Source: Ceratopteris richardii
Taxonomy: Eukaryota; Streptophyta; Polypodiopsida; Polypodiales; Pteridaceae
DNA: 64,000 bases
Assembly (NCBI GenBank): GCA_020310875.1
Contig: CM035423.1
Span: forward strand, 131,245,138 to 131,309,137
Reading direction: 5' to 3'
The notes below the pieces were generated by a model, which saw only the letters and a program-made list of their open reading frames with translations, was not told where the DNA came from and did not search any database. The stretch's first letter is position 1. Every line of letters starts with the position of its first letter. The translations under genes and the position numbers were made by a program. Shown piece by piece: positions 21,772 through 34,159 of the stretch.

Positions 21772-22643
21772 TAGATTAAAACTTCAAGTTATGACATTTC
21801 ATAAGTTTCTCTATTCTTGTAAAGGTTCATATCACTTATGGTTTTAGATCTTTAATATCACTAAAACATAAAGTTAGAAGAACTAAAAGGCCATGAGATA
21901 TGAATTCGGTGTTCAACCAACTACAAAAATCAAGTTTAGCTTGATTCCTTCTTTTCCTAGATTATAGGAAAAGTGACTTCAATCACAACAAACTATCCTG
22001 TGAGCCATTTTTCGAATTTATTCTCAATTTAAAGGAGTCATATAATCCACAAGGATCTATATATAGACTCTCAAAGACTTGTACAATATGTTAGAGGAAT
22101 ATACAACAAGTTTTCATTACCTTCTTGCTTGTTGCTCACTTGTCTAATTCATCTTCTCCAAAGTGAAAAAAATTGCAGAGGCTAGTTCTCACTTCTCAAA
22201 TGTCCATTGTTCATGAATAAGGGCTCATTGGAAATCTATAAATGTCTACTTGATGTGTATAAAGTTCTGTATCATTTGACTTTATAGATTGTGAGAAATA
22301 GAGTTGTTGAGCTCTTGAGGTCAATCTTTGTACATTCCTAAAAGGTCGAGGAGACACCCAATCAATGCTAAACTGATAATTGAGTAAAGCCTTGCTTATA
22401 AATTGTTTCCTTATGCATAATAGCTACTTAACCCTATAAGCCACCATCCTCTAAGAGGATTTTAGCCAATTGTTATCAGGTTGGGAGCACTAAGCATGAG
22501 AATCATGATTCAAAAAAAAGAGTGAGTTCTTCTTATATTAACTTATTTGCAAGTAGTCTATCTTGAACAAATCTTTTCTCTATGATTCTCTATATGTTGA
22601 TTAGCTTGACCAAACTTCAACACTTTAATCATCAAATTTCCAC
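21596..22643 (+). repeat. 3' LTR of copia family 1 (plus strand)
   Basis: Follows the polypurine tract GCTTGAGGGGGAAC and is homologous to 2667-3671 reversed (for example ATGACATTTCATAAGTTTC and CCTCTAAGAGGATTTTAGCC). The length includes the 113-bp duplication. It ends next to gypsy RT sequence at about 22645, near the MPFG motif, which implies insertion into, or deletion against, gypsy. TATATATAGACTCTCAAAG at about 22054 is a possible promoter region. Confidence 0.8.
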
Positions 22644-22644
22644 C

Positions 22645-23530
22645 TAACGGGGAGTTTGTGCATTCCATGTGATGCTATTTGGGATCAAACTACTACATTC
22701 CAAAGGCTCATGTGTCACATGTTTAAGGACTTCTTGCAAAAGAATTTCGAAGTCTATGTGGATGACTTTTGTGCTCATTCCCATATGAGACAAAATCACA
22801 TTCTAGAGCTCAAGCTGATCTTTGAAAAATGCAAAGAATATCAGGTATGATTGAACCCAAAAAAGTGTGTTTTCATGGTCAAGCAAGGGAAGATATTAGG
22901 TCACATGGTGTCAAAGAATGGGATATCATCTGATGAAGATAAGCTGAGAATGATAGCAAAGTTACAAAGACCTAGGATGATCAAGGAAGTACAAGCTTTT
23001 ATGGGTCATTATGGATACAACTAACATTTTATCCACATGTATGCAATCATTGCATAGCCTTCTCATGACCTTTGAGTGGAATGATGAGTGTGGGAAATCA
23101 TTCATTGAGTTGAAATGATGCTTATGCTCAATCCATATATTAACCATGCCATACTGGAATGAACCATTCCATGTTCATGTGGATGCTTCTAATGTTGCTA
23201 TTGGATGTGTGCTAGCACAACCAAGAGGTGAAGGAAACATAGAACTTCCCATAGCTAATGCAAGTAGACAATTGAAAATTGTAGAGAGGAATTACAGTAC
23301 CATCGATAGAGAAGGATTAGGTATGGTCTATGCAATAAAGAAATTTACACACTATTTTTTTGCAAATAGGTTCAAATTTTCACGGGCCATCAAGCTCTAT
23401 TAGACTTTGTGAACAAACCTTGTAATATGGGCACATTAGTAAGAGAAAACTAGGAGACATCCATATGTTGAGATCTCTTTGGTGATGTGGGCGGAAGACT
23501 TACTGAGCCTCACCATAGGAGATATATGCT
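22645..23530 (+). pseudogene. Ty3/gypsy RT C-terminus and RNase H, family T-like (plus)
   Basis: TTTFQRLMCHMFKDFLQ, FEVYVDDFCAHSHMRQNHI (22656-22850; YVDD present), KILGHMVSKNG-like thumb (about 22890), and RNase H NEPFHVHVDASNVAIGCVL (23146-23403), then LLDFVNKPCNMGTLV and LLSLTIGDI. The order matches copy B on the other strand. Integrase is absent. It starts abruptly at the copia LTR. Confidence 0.85.
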
Positions 23531-23930
23531 AGTTGTTCATAGGTGCTTAATAAGCCTAATTGGTTTCTTTTAGTTAATTAGTTATATGGAGTGGAGTCAA
23601 TGATTGTTTACGAAGGTTTACATGTCACTGCTCACTATTTTATGAGTTTTCTACATTCATCATGTGCTCATTTTGTAGACAAGACCATCACAAAAGTTTA
23701 CTAGACTTCATATTTTCAACTATATAATGGTTGAGTTTACTCCTTGAGACACTTATTGGTGTGAGCAAAAACATTATCACATACTATCTTTGATTGTTCA
23801 TTGTTATTCATTGATCCATTTTTAGGGGAAGACTAACGAAATTCTCCCAAATTTTGACAATTGGTCACTCGTTTGAGCCTCAGTGATGTTTTTATTATTC
23901 TATCTTGATTATCATTCTAAACAATTTTCT
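23531..23930. other. No recognisable feature
   Basis: AT-rich, with stops in all frames and no LTR end, primer site or domain seen. It separates the gypsy RNase H remnant from the copia gag that begins near 23935. Confidence 0.6.
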
Positions 23931-23934
23931 ATAA

Positions 23935-24835
23935 TCATGGCATTAGAGGTCTCAAGCACATCTAGTGGATTGGGGTCTATTGCAGTGTTCCCAAGAGGAG
24001 CTATAACTTATAGGAAAAAGACCAATTTGGGATGCGAAAATTTTATGACACAAACTTTGCTCTATGAAAGAATCAAATTAAAGATGTGTTGATTCAGCGG
24101 AGGCAGTGGAAGTTAGTAAACGGAATCTCAGAGAAACATACTGACATGGATGATGATGATTGGGATGAGTTGGATTAAATGGCCAGGTCTACCATTCAAT
24201 TTCACATTTTAAATAATTTTTGCTTTATGCTTTTGGAATCTGAAAATGCAAAGGAGCTTTGAAAGAAGTTATGCAACACTTATGAAAAAGAAATGACATC
24301 AAATCAAGTGTATCTGATGAGAAAGTTATATGAACTTTTTACGATGCACACATATAGTTTTGTTGCTCATCTAAATGAGTTTGATGCTATATTTTCTCAT
24401 TATAGGATCAACAAATGGAGATGCATAGTTAAATGAAAGCAGTCTTGTTTCTATGCACCTTACCATCATCATGGGATACATTTTTCATAGCTATTAGCAA
24501 TAGTGCACTTGGTGGTAAACTAGTCTATGATGACATATGCGAAGCACTCTTGACTCAAGAGATCCATAGAAAGTTTATGGTTGGCACTCAAATTAGATAT
24601 GCATATACTATTTTTCATTCTTACCAAGGAAAGAATCAATAATGTGGCAAGAGCAAGAACAAGGAAAAGAATGGTCAATGGAGTAAGAGTAGAAGTAAAT
24701 CAAGGAAGACAGATATCGAGTGCCATCATTTTCATAAGAAAGGACATATGAAGAAAGACTACTATGAGTTAAAGAATCCTAAAGGTAAAGGGCATCATGT
24801 TGATGGACATGTTAAACAATTACCTTGTTATGAAG
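23935..24835 (+). pseudogene. Ty1/copia gag (UBN2-type), family Z
   Basis: Broken frames read ARSTIQFHILNNFCFMLLES, KKLCNTYEKEMTSNQVYLMR, AHLNEFDAIFSHYRIN, then an open run LCTLPSSWDTFFIAISNSAL (24433-24642). A knuckle remnant CHHFHKKGHMKKDYYELK at about 24720 has lost the second and last Cys. The order is that of copia gag. It ends near 24835 next to the LTR of the chromovirus-type element. Confidence 0.8.
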
Positions 24836-24839
24836 GGAG

Positions 24840-25087
24840 TCTATATAGAAGAGATGGTGTGAACCATCTCTTGGGCTCCATTAGAAGGGCACACACATGA
24901 GTGCCATGTGGCATTCATGTGAGATGCCACAATATTCACTCCAATTAAGGAGTGTTAACTCAAGAAGGGGGTACGCGGCTGGGCGGTCGAATATCGAAGA
25001 AGTTCTCCGTGTGAGCGTCGTGAGGATCTGGAGTCGTGTGTAGAAGAAGCCAAAAATTGGGGACCTCATCAGAGCGATCTTATGACA
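24840..25087 (+). repeat. 5' LTR end of chromovirus-type gypsy D (start not fixed)
   Basis: Identified by position: it ends ...TTATGACA one base before a primer site. It contains CTATATAGAAGAG (24841-24853), a TATA-like box, and an inverted pair GGTGTGAACCATC. No second LTR copy exists in the window, so the start is a guess; copia gag similarity stops near 24835. Confidence 0.5.
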
Positions 25088-25088
25088 T

Positions 25089-25100
25089 TGGTATCCGAGC
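25089..25100 (+). other. tRNA-iMet-like primer-binding site, one mismatch
   Basis: TGGTATCCGAGC differs by one base from TGGTATCAGAGC. It lies one base after the presumed LTR end and sets plus orientation for the pol at 26.2-27.6 kb. Confidence 0.65.
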
Positions 25101-26205
25101 CGTAACGGTCATTAACAGAGCCACGCGTGGGTGATAGGGACGAGCGAGAGCGCGACAGAGAAGCTGAGCCGATAAGTTGACTTGAGTCAACTATTCTCAC
25201 ATGCAGGCGGGCGCCTACAGCTCACGGGGGAGCTTGGCTCCTCCTTCCCCACTCTTGGATGAACTAATGCTTCTAGAGCCCTTGAATATATACTCAATTT
25301 CTGGACGGCAACGCCCTTATGTGGGATTAAACAACCTCCTGTCGCTGCTCCACGTCGAATGGGATTTTGAGAAGACTATGAAGAATGTATGAGTTCGAGC
25401 TGAGCTAAGAGGTAACATTTCGAAATTTCTTGGAATCTTGGAGTGCAAAAGGGATGCTATAAGCCAAGTTTTTTGGAAAATCATGATGTACATATGTAAT
25501 ATGGGTTGTGGAGATGGGCTATGGGCTTTGGGATGATTCAAAAAGGCTTCAGTTACTCAGTTTTGAGCTTCTCAAAGTCACTACTCCAAGAAGATGAGCT
25601 TTTTCACTTGTATCCTTGACCTACCCGACTTCTTAGCACCATAGCTTCTTCATACAACATCGGATTTCTACAATCTTGGTCACGTTTCAAAGCTACACTC
25701 CTAAGCTTCGCTTAGAAACCATCGATGTTGGATTTGGATGAGATTTTCCTTATCAAAATCTCTCTGCAGCGTTTCAGCAGGAACTAGGCGGCCACTCCCG
25801 AGCCTAGTTTTTCGTCATCCGGACTCCAAATCCACTTTTTTCAGTTGGGATAGTCTCAAATTCTTGAAGTACAGGTGTTGGGCAGCAATTTGTGGACTGG
25901 CGAGGATTGTTACATCTCTGAAATAGCTCAGTTTCACTCAGTTTGCCCAATTGGGGCTTTTCCCACGCACTTTTCGTCTTGTTTTGGATGGTTTATGGTG
26001 TCTAGAACCTCCCCGGACCAAGCGGACATTTCCAATTTTCTTTTGGGCCTGGGGAGGATTCAAAATCAGTGGCTTGAAGCATCAAGGACCACTTGGATTT
26101 CGCTTCCGTAGCTCTACTTTGTATCAGGGAAGTGCTCTTGTGATATATTTCTCTTCTTCTTGCATATTTGAATTTTACTTCCATTCATTTTCATACACCC
26201 AAATT
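25101..26205 (+). other. Leader/unassigned part of element D; gag missing
   Basis: Where gag should be, no capsid or zinc knuckle was found. The DNA is richer in GC than its neighbours and has short frames without family motifs. At about 26206 it joins the last part of a retropepsin in the same frame, so gag and most of protease were lost by deletion or replaced by other DNA. Confidence 0.45.
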
Positions 26206-27560
26206 ATGAACATGGAGAGGACAGATCTAGTCTTAGGAAGAGAGTGGCTATGGGGGTTGGGAGACACACTTAAACGCAGCTATCAAAACAACACACTCGA
26301 GTTTGAAAAGAATGGAAGTAAAGTTTGTATTCAGGGAGAGAGAGATGTACCTAGTGCACCTCTCATTTCATCATTAGAGTTGTATAGTCTCTGTTATTCT
26401 CAGCATGTACAGGACATGTTTTTATTGTATATTCATGATATGGAGCATTGTACAGACAGCTCATCTGATGTATATTTTTATGCTATGAATGTAAATATGA
26501 ACAGGACTTTCTACTATTCTTTTTTGCAAGGGTGTGTGGTTGAAAGTTTTAAGGATCTTATGTTTGAGTACAGAGATGTTTTTCCCACTGACTTACCTAG
26601 AGGGCTACCACTTGAGACAGGGGACATTGACCATGCCATAGAGGTTGTTACTAACACTAACCCTATTTGTAGACCACCTTATAGGCTTAGTGTTTCTCAG
26701 CATGAGGAGGTTGAGAAGCAGTTGCAAGATTATTTAGGTAAGGGCTTCATCAAACCTAGTAACTCACCATGGGCATCACCAATGCTCCTAGTTAAAAAGA
26801 AAGATGGCTCTATGAGGCTCTGCATAGACTATAGAGCACTTAATAAGGTAACTATCAAGAATAGATTTCCAATGCCTAGGTTGGAAGATCTATTTGATCA
26901 GTTACATCAAGCTAGGTATTTTACCAAACTTGATCTTAGATCAGGATATCATCAGATCAGGATTAGGGCAGAGGATGTCCCTAAGACTGCATTTAGGACT
27001 AGATATGGGCACTATGAGTTTTTGGTGATGCCTTTTGGTCTCACCAATGCTCCTGCCACTTTCATGAAGCTCATGAATAGTGTTTTACGGCCTTATCTAG
27101 GACACTTTGTAGTAGACTTTTTAGATGACATTCTGATTTATAGTGCATCAGAAGAAGAGCACTTGGAACACTTGAGGAAAGTATTTCAAGTGCTAAGGGA
27201 AAATTCACTCTTTGCTAAGGAATCCAAGTGTGAATTCTTCAAGAGAGAGGTTAGATACCTTGGGCATATAGTCTCCCAGGATGCAATCCAGATGGATCCT
27301 GAAAAAGTAAGGGCTATTATGGAATGGCCACATCCACGGAACCTGGAAGAGCTGCAGATCTTCCTAGGTTTATTAGGTTTCTATCGAAGATTCATTAAGA
27401 ACTATGCCAAATGGTGCTAAATTCATGATAGTGTTTGATCATGAAAGCATTAAGTGGATCTCTAATCAAACAGACCTTAAAGGTCGTAAGGCCCGATGGG
27501 CAGGGACCCTTCAAGAGTTTGATTATGAGCTTAGTTATAGGAAGATATCAAGCTCAACAT
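26206..27560 (+). pseudogene. Gypsy D protease end, RT and RNase H remnant
   Basis: One long open frame ends at 27420. It shows a protease end ([18 protein letters not shown]), then [83 protein letters not shown] (catalytic DD) and [17 protein letters not shown]. Directly after, in another frame, it continues as VFDHESIKWISNQTDLKGRK, the RNase H C-terminal part, so about 0.3 kb between was deleted. Residues 1 to about 85 of the open frame are not retroviral. The LDYRALNK and LDDILIYS forms suit a chromovirus. Confidence 0.85.
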
Positions 27561-28613
27561 GTGATGATCGAGGATGACACATACCACTTTTTATTTCTCT
27601 GACATGTATAGTGATTATGTACTATACACATCATCCACTAAGTGCACAAGGTCTTCATCATCATAAAGCAAGTGGTCATTAGGTGCCTTGTCAACTCTAT
27701 CTATGAGGTAATGCCTCCCCTATTCTTTCATAAGGATGAATGGAGATAGCATAAGAAATAAAAGATGTACTACTTTTCTTTCTACAAGTACCTTTGACAA
27801 ACTATCAATAATATTTCCTCTAACTCTACAAAAAACATGATTGTCTTCTAATAATTCTATGAAATATGAAATTGTTAGCAAAGCTTTCTCACCTTGAGAA
27901 GATTAAGATGGTTTTTGTGATCTAGTAGCTTTGTCTACAGGGATTGGTGAGGATTAAAGATTTTGTGCTCTCTATAAGTCATCCAATTGGTTTTGGAGAG
28001 CTTCATTCTGTTGCCATGATCTTAATTCACGTGCACATAGAGGATATGGATGCCAAAAACACACAAAAAGTAGATATGCAAAGAGACGAGACAAATATTG
28101 GGTGCAATCTCCCCCCCCCCACACACTCTATTTCGATAACTCCACAGAGTGCATGTATTTATAGGATTTTTCATTATGTCAAACATAGCGGTTACAATGA
28201 GGGCAGCTTTGAAAATCAATCGTGAAAGTAAAAAACTTTCTCTCTTTTATGGAGAACCTTTTCTTTTATTAACATAGATTGTGATCTACAGAGATCCTTA
28301 TCCTAACGACTACTTTTATATTTGTTTCTAAAAACAAAACCCTCTACGTGGGTTTATTTACAAATAATATAAAATATAAATCCAATTATTGGTGTCCAGA
28401 CATATTCCATAATTGATAACATTATTTGTACATGCCCTTTCACACCTTTCACGCCATCATGAACCTTGAGTTGCTATATCAAAACACCAAAACATAGTAA
28501 CAACTTAATAACCACTCCAACAATTCCTTGTTCAACACATTCCATAATTGATAACATGCCCCTCAGTTGAAAAAGCAATTGACCTTAGTTGATAAAATAA
28601 AATAGACATGGAT
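27561..28613. other. Unassigned; contains a C10 tract
   Basis: No domain was recognised. A 10-base C run at about 28112 and short open frames (27944-28225, plus) are not informative. The C-run with following ACACAC may be a polypurine tract on the minus strand, but no LTR partner was found. Confidence 0.4.
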
Positions 28614-28841
28614 TGTTGGAGTTCGAGGTTTGCAGAAGCATGTGAACAACACAAGGAAGAAGAAGAATCTTGGAGCACAACACACAACACTGAATGTGTT
28701 ACCACTAGAATGTACAAAGATAAGTAACCCATTAGGGAAATAGGCGTATATACAAGGAGCGGGGGCACCTCCTAAAGAGAGAAAAAAGTTCCATGGTGGT
28801 CTTAGTGTGTTCACACAGATCACTACCTAAATATACCAACA
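28614..28841 (-). repeat. 3' LTR of copia Y/X family, 228 bp
   Basis: Bounded by TGTTGG...CCAACA and homologous to 17628-17861 and 47431-47652. A polypurine tract (minus GAGGGGGGATT, 28842-28853) abuts its right side, and RNase H lies beyond it, so this is the 3' LTR of a minus-strand copia element. The left flank shows no copy of element sequence. Confidence 0.9.
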
Positions 28842-28853
28842 AATCCCCCCTCG
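28842..28853 (-). other. Polypurine tract (copia)
   Basis: The minus strand reads GAGGGGGGATT and then the LTR start TGTTGGTATATTTAGG. This is a standard copia arrangement; a variant lies at 47653-47664. Confidence 0.8.
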
Positions 28854-28859
28854 GAGTGA

Positions 28860-29933
28860 TGCGGTGAACAAGGAGCTTGCACTCATGCATAAGGAAGTGT
28901 CAAGCTATGTGGAATCACTCCACAAAAGGAAGTAATCCCAAAGCTTTTGGGGAAAGCTTCAAACTTCTCCCTAGGTAGAGCCTTTGTGAAAAGGTATGCA
29001 ATGTTCCCTTGTATGGGCACATATGCCAAGTTAATCTCTCCAGTAGAGAACCTCTCCCTAACATCATGATAATACACCTCAATGTGCTTAGTGTGAGCAT
29101 GAAACATAGGGCTCCTTGCAACTGCCAATGCGCTCTGATTGTCAATGAAGATGGTGGTGGCAGAAGACTGAGCAACACCTAAATTAGCCATAAGGCATCT
29201 GAGCCACACACACTTAACACTCATCGTGAAAGCTTCCTTATACTCATCCTCACAACTAGAAGTGGCCATAGTAGGATGCTTCTTGCTCAACCAAGATACA
29301 CATGAGCTACCAAGCATGAAGCAAAAACCACTAGTGGATAGACATATGTAATAGAAATCAACCTAGTCAGAGTGAGAAAAAGCATGTAAATCTGGCAGTA
29401 GGGATCCCCCCTTGGGATAAAACAATCCAAGTAGCCGGGTACCACTTAAGTAGCGAAAGATGTGCTTAACCACCTACCAATGCTTGATACCTTGGCAATG
29501 CATAAACATGCTCATCTGTGAGACAACAAATTGAATATCTGGTCGAGTAATGCATAAGTAAATCAAGCATCCAACAACCTATTGATAGAGAATAGTATCA
29601 AATTCATCTCCAACATTATGAAGACTCAACCATAAACGTGTCTCCATAGGAGTGGCAATGGTTTTACACTCTTCAAGGCCAAAACACTGGAATAATTTGT
29701 TAATATGGTTCATTTGACACAAAGTTATTCTGCCATCAACTTGCATAAACTGAATGCCCAAGTAATGATGCAAATGCCCCAAATCTGACATCTCAAATGA
29801 GGCATGCAAATCATCCTTAAAATTAGCAATATGCTTCTCATGACGACTAGTGAGCAACATGTCATCAACATACACAACGATGATCAGAAGGAGATCATTA
29901 ACATGCTTAACATATAAGGTGCTCTCATGGACA
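28860..29933 (-). pseudogene. Ty1/copia RNase H and RT C-terminus (X copy 1)
   Basis: RNase H 28883-29317: CVSWLSKKHPTMATSSCEDE, IFIDNQSALAVARSPMFH, HTKHIEVYYHDVRERF, AYLFTKALPREKFE. RT end 29579-29875: MYVDDMLLTSRHEKHI, SDLGHLHHYLGIQF, CKTIATPMET. In the sequence typical EAEY is CEDEY. A TAG/stop-bearing gap lies at 29320-29578. The RT is cut at 29933 by a foreign block and resumes at 31602. Confidence 0.85.
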
Positions 29934-30165
29934 GCCAGTCAGCCTTGGCCATCGCCAAGAATCTAATGTTCCATGCTCAGAAAAAGCACATCAATATCCA
30001 GTGCCATTTCATCCGCGAGAAGCTCATGTCTCAAGAGATTACTCTGGAGTAGTGTAGCTCCCAGTGGAACCTGGCAAGCATGCTCATGAAGGCTCTACCT
30101 CTAGTTCTACTTCAGCGCTTGGTGGACCTCTGCAACATTCAGCCGCTCCAAAATGGAGCTACAGA
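29926..30165 (+). pseudogene. Copia RNase H C-terminus on the opposite strand
   Basis: The plus strand reads LMDSQSALAIAKNLMFHAQK and HFIREKLMSQEITLE, then MKALPLVLLQRLVDLCN, followed by the polypurine tract CAGAGGGGG and LTR at 30171. It is the 3' end of a separate plus-strand copia element, embedded in the minus-strand copia RT. Confidence 0.8.
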
Positions 30166-30170
30166 GGGGG

Positions 30171-30618
30171 TGTTGACGACATGATTTCTCCTACATCATC
30201 TACATTTTGTATCCGCATGAGTGCATCTTCATTTTGTATCTAAGAGGCACTCCATTTATAGTTTATTTCCATTTTATATTGTATTTCGTTTGTATTTGGG
30301 TACACTACCATTTGCTTCTACCATTGTATTCATTCTCCTTTCAAGGGAATTATCCCACATGAGATGTACTTTGGAGAGCCCCTCCCAAATCTATATAAGG
30401 AGGGCCTCTCCCCCCATTTGTACTTGGTTAGAAGCTTGAGGAGCCTACTCCATGCTCTTGGCAAGCTCATTTCTAATCCACATGAGTTTACCCATTTCTT
30501 GGCGTACTCATTTTGAGTCTTGCACACTCTTTCTTTTGTGAGTACACTCTTGTTTTCATTTTGCTTCAGCACATGTACTCTCCACATCTTCTAGCAGTTA
30601 ACCTATCTCTCAGTAGTT
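30171..30618 (+). repeat. LTR of family G (3' LTR)
   Basis: Starts TGTTGACGACATGA right after a G-rich tract. It contains a TATA-like ATCTATATAAGGAGGGCC (about 30390) and matches 35677-36111 in reverse orientation (TGTACTTGGTTAGAAGCTTG, ATTCATTCTCCTTTCAAGGG). The end is set near 30618 by loss of similarity. Confidence 0.8.
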
Positions 30619-30619
30619 G

Positions 30620-31600
30620 AAACTATTCAAGGGTTGAAACCAAGCTAAGGCAGTACCCTTAAGAGTCAACCCAAATGCCTTGAACTGTGTGAACAAGTCC
30701 TCGACCTGTTCAGCTCTTAACACTTGTTTGAACTCGGCCACATGATCTTAAGGATCTCTTGAACCATCAAAGTAGTTCTTCATTGCCTTGACCACTTGAG
30801 AGGGTCTGAGGGTTCTTGGATGCTCTCAGGGTCTATGCAATGGAAAATCATGTTCATCTCTTTGATGCCTATGTGCTCTATGTCTCTCTCTTTCAGGTCT
30901 TTCCCTTTCAAGTTCTAATCTGTCTCTACCCAGTGTGTGCAAAGCTTACCTCAGGTCTCTCTCTAGCTCTTTCCCTCTGGGTTTCATGAGCCCGGGATGA
31001 TCTTGCTCCTTGGAGGGCATGGGAGAGATTAGATCTTGGTGGAGGGAAAATCAATTCGCCTTGCCAAGTGTATGCATGCCTACCATGCTTTGTTACCAAA
31101 AGGCTTCCTCCGTTTCTCTATTCAAGAATAGTTCTATACTTTTGTTGTCTTGGGGAACCCACTTTGAAGTAATTACCCTGGTCAAGACAGATTTTCCTCA
31201 AGGAGTCTTGAGTTCTTGTCCTAGGTCTCCTTGCTCTAGGCCCCCTATTTCGTTCTCGGGAATGATATTTCCAAACTCATCGGTTCTACTTGGTAAGCTG
31301 GTAACTACATACATGGTTCCTTGCTTATCAATATATGAACCATCTTCAAACTTAACCACTCGGTGTTCAAGTCCAAAGGGTTGATCAAGATTTTTGAGTT
31401 GGACAACTGATCACCTTAGACCATCCTCATAGATGCGTGCATCTAATTGGTTGGTCCTAATATATTCCAATTGTGTCTTATAGGGACCTTCTGGTGTTTG
31501 TAAATAGGTAGTGTCTAAACTACTTGTGGGTCTCTCCATGTTAAAAGACATTTCCGAATCACTCGTCTTTGAACTCAGCAAGTAGTGATAACCATCGAGT
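30620..31600 (-). pseudogene. Ty3/gypsy gag (family T-like), N-terminal and capsid
   Basis: 31411-31617 matches the family T gag start at 17.9-18.2 kb. Lower down the minus strand reads, in broken frames, an Arg/Glu-rich stretch (ERERPERERHR), QEILKIMWPSSNK and LFTQFK-like capsid sequence, the arrangement of Tat-type gag. It lies inside a copia RT as part of a composite insert with the family G LTR. Confidence 0.6.
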
Positions 31601-31601
31601 T

Positions 31602-32110
31602 GCAAGTCACCATTCAAAATGCAGTTTTAATGTCCAATTGATGTACATTCCAACCATGATGATCTGCAAGTGCACAAAAAATGCTATGAATAGTCATTGG
31701 CATGTAGCTAGTGCAAATCTCTCATCAAAATCAATGCCTCTTTCTTGCGCATAACCCTTTGCAATGAGCCAAGCCTTATACCTATCAAATGTTTCATCAG
31801 GTTTACGCTTTGTCTTGTACACCCACTTAGTCCCAATGGCCTTCTTGTGGGGAGGAAATTCACATAAAGAAAAGGTACCATTTTTCATGATAGCATCATA
31901 TTCTGATTGCATAACAGCCATCCAATTTTCACAATTTTGTGCTTCATCAAATGAAACAGGCTCATTCTCATCACAAAGACTAGAGGTAGCCATAGCATAG
32001 AAATCTGATGCAAAAGAGGCACCATGAGAGCCTGAATGAGTATGATATGATAGAGGTGCATCTAATTTGTTGTCATGAAAAGTGTGCACCATCCATTTTG
32101 GCATAGTTTT
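31602..32110 (-). pseudogene. Ty1/copia RT N-terminal part (X copy 1)
   Basis: 31694-32104 is open: FDEAQNCENWMAVMQSEYDA, GTFSLCEFPPHKKAIGTKWV, AWLIAKGYAQERGIDFDERF, the conserved start of copia RT. It continues leftward to 31602 in other frames (collinear with 48.9-49.2 kb) and resumes at 29933 after the composite insert; about 0.17 kb of RT seen in the 47-49 kb copy is missing at the junction. Confidence 0.85.
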
Positions 32111-32319
32111 TGCCTCCTCAATATCAGCGCTCTCATCAACAAGTGCATCATGTAAATCTGCATAAAAAATGGAATGATCTGCATCATCACATGAAACTCA
32201 TAAAGGCTGAGAAGTTGCCTCATTAGGACCAGCACTATACTGTCTACCTGTAAAAAGAGGTAGCAAAGTGTTATACATGTCTTTGGAGGTAACAAATGTC
32301 TCCTTAGTACATGAAAGTA

Positions 32320-32990
32320 ATGGCTGAATTACATCTTCCACAAAAACAATTTCATGTGTTGTTGTTCAAGCATTAATGCACATGCCAGACAATAAAAAAC
32401 ATGCAGGTGAGCAACAGATGACTTGCAACCATGCCAAGCCTCATATGGAGTGATAGACTGCAATGCTCTGGTGGGACACCTGTTAAGTCCATATGTTGCA
32501 CACATGATAGTCTCAAGCCAAAAACTATGTGGTAAAGCCTGACTCTTGACCATACACCTTGCCCTCTCCATGAGTGACATGTTCTTCCATTCATCAATTC
32601 CATTCTGTTGAGATGTATATGACACGATACTGATATTTTATCCCACGTTCAGCAAAAAATGCATTAAAGTCAAAAGACATATATTCCCCCCCTCGATCAG
32701 AATAGAGGTTGCCCATTTTACATGCTGACAGATTTTCAGCCAAAACCCAAAACTATTTGAAGCACATAAACACTTCAAACTTTGCTTTCAATGGATATAC
32801 CCATGCATGCCTAGAAAAATCATCAATGAAAGTCACAAAGTAAAGATAGTTTCCAAAAGAGGGTGTTTGCATAGGACCACAAACATCACTGTGAACAAGC
32901 TGCAATTTTTGAGTAGCTCGAACCGAACGATCTACTTTTGGGAATGAGGAACACTGCATTTGCCCAAAATATAGCCTTCACATACATGTT
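32320..32990 (-). pseudogene. Ty1/copia integrase (X copy 1)
   Basis: LQLVHSDVCGPMQTPSFGNY and FVTFIDDFSRHAWVYPLK (32753-32959), then TSQQNGIDEWKNMSLMERAR and SFWLETIMCATYGLNRCPTR (32329-32625). The two core aspartates are present. In QQNGIDEWKN the usual VAERKN with catalytic Glu is replaced by IDEWKN, so the Glu may be retained one position on. Stops separate the halves at 32625-32750. Confidence 0.85.
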
Positions 32991-32999
32991 TACCAGGTG

Positions 33000-33770
33000 C
33001 CTCAAATTTGGGCAGAGAGGACATGATTTTAGATTTCTATAGGCATAAGAAACTAGCAAAATTCAGATGACCAAAGCATGCATGCCAAAACTTTGCATAT
33101 GATATAGCCTGAGAATCATGCATTGCACATGCTGAATCACAAATGTTTCATAGTCTATGAGCTTATACAGCCCACAACATAAAATGCCAAAAGCAATAAT
33201 GATATCGGAATTTTGATAGATCATGAATTGTACATTTGTCATCAACAAATTTCACAACCAAGCCAATCTTGGGTAAAGCTAAAACTGATAACAGATTCTT
33301 ATTGATCCTTGGCATAAATAAAGCATCCGACAATGTAAAACAACTACCGTTAGCATTATTCAGAATAATCTTTCCAACTCTTGTAACAGGATAAGAGGAG
33401 TTGTTGGCGCATGTGACAGTATTCCCTGTAGGGGCGAGGTAATATGTCTGGTCACCCCACTATTAAAGTAGCAAACATCTGAGTCTACTACATACATACA
33501 CATTGTTCATGAGAACATGGTTCATAATTCTAAACAATGGTAAATGCCCATTATTCATTTTGCACAAGATTAGTAGACTCTATTTTGGGTGTAGAGGCCT
33601 ATGCAACAACCATTCTAGCCTCTTTCTTCCTTGTGTCTTTAGCAGCTTGTTTTGGACTTCTCTTGATGACATGATCATTTCCTTTACAATAGTTGCAAAA
33701 CAATTTCTGCTTTTTTGTTTTCTTCTCGTCTCTATCTTCCTTCCTTGATTGTGCAAAATTACGAAATTTA
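33000..33770 (-). pseudogene. Ty1/copia protease region and gag zinc knuckle (X copy 1)
   Basis: Near 33680 the minus strand reads [17 protein letters not shown], a CCHC knuckle whose last Cys is Ser; the intact form [14 protein letters not shown] is at 42.82 kb. Below it are broken frames of the protease and pre-integrase region (33060-33480). The gag N-terminus is absent: the sequence passes straight into the microsatellite at 33771. Confidence 0.7.
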
Positions 33771-34156
<386 letters not shown>

Positions 34157-34159
34157 ACA

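Noticed and set aside
28105..28130. C10-ACAC tract as a polypurine tract of a minus-strand element
   Set aside because: No LTR repeat pair or RNase H coding sequence could be placed beside it.
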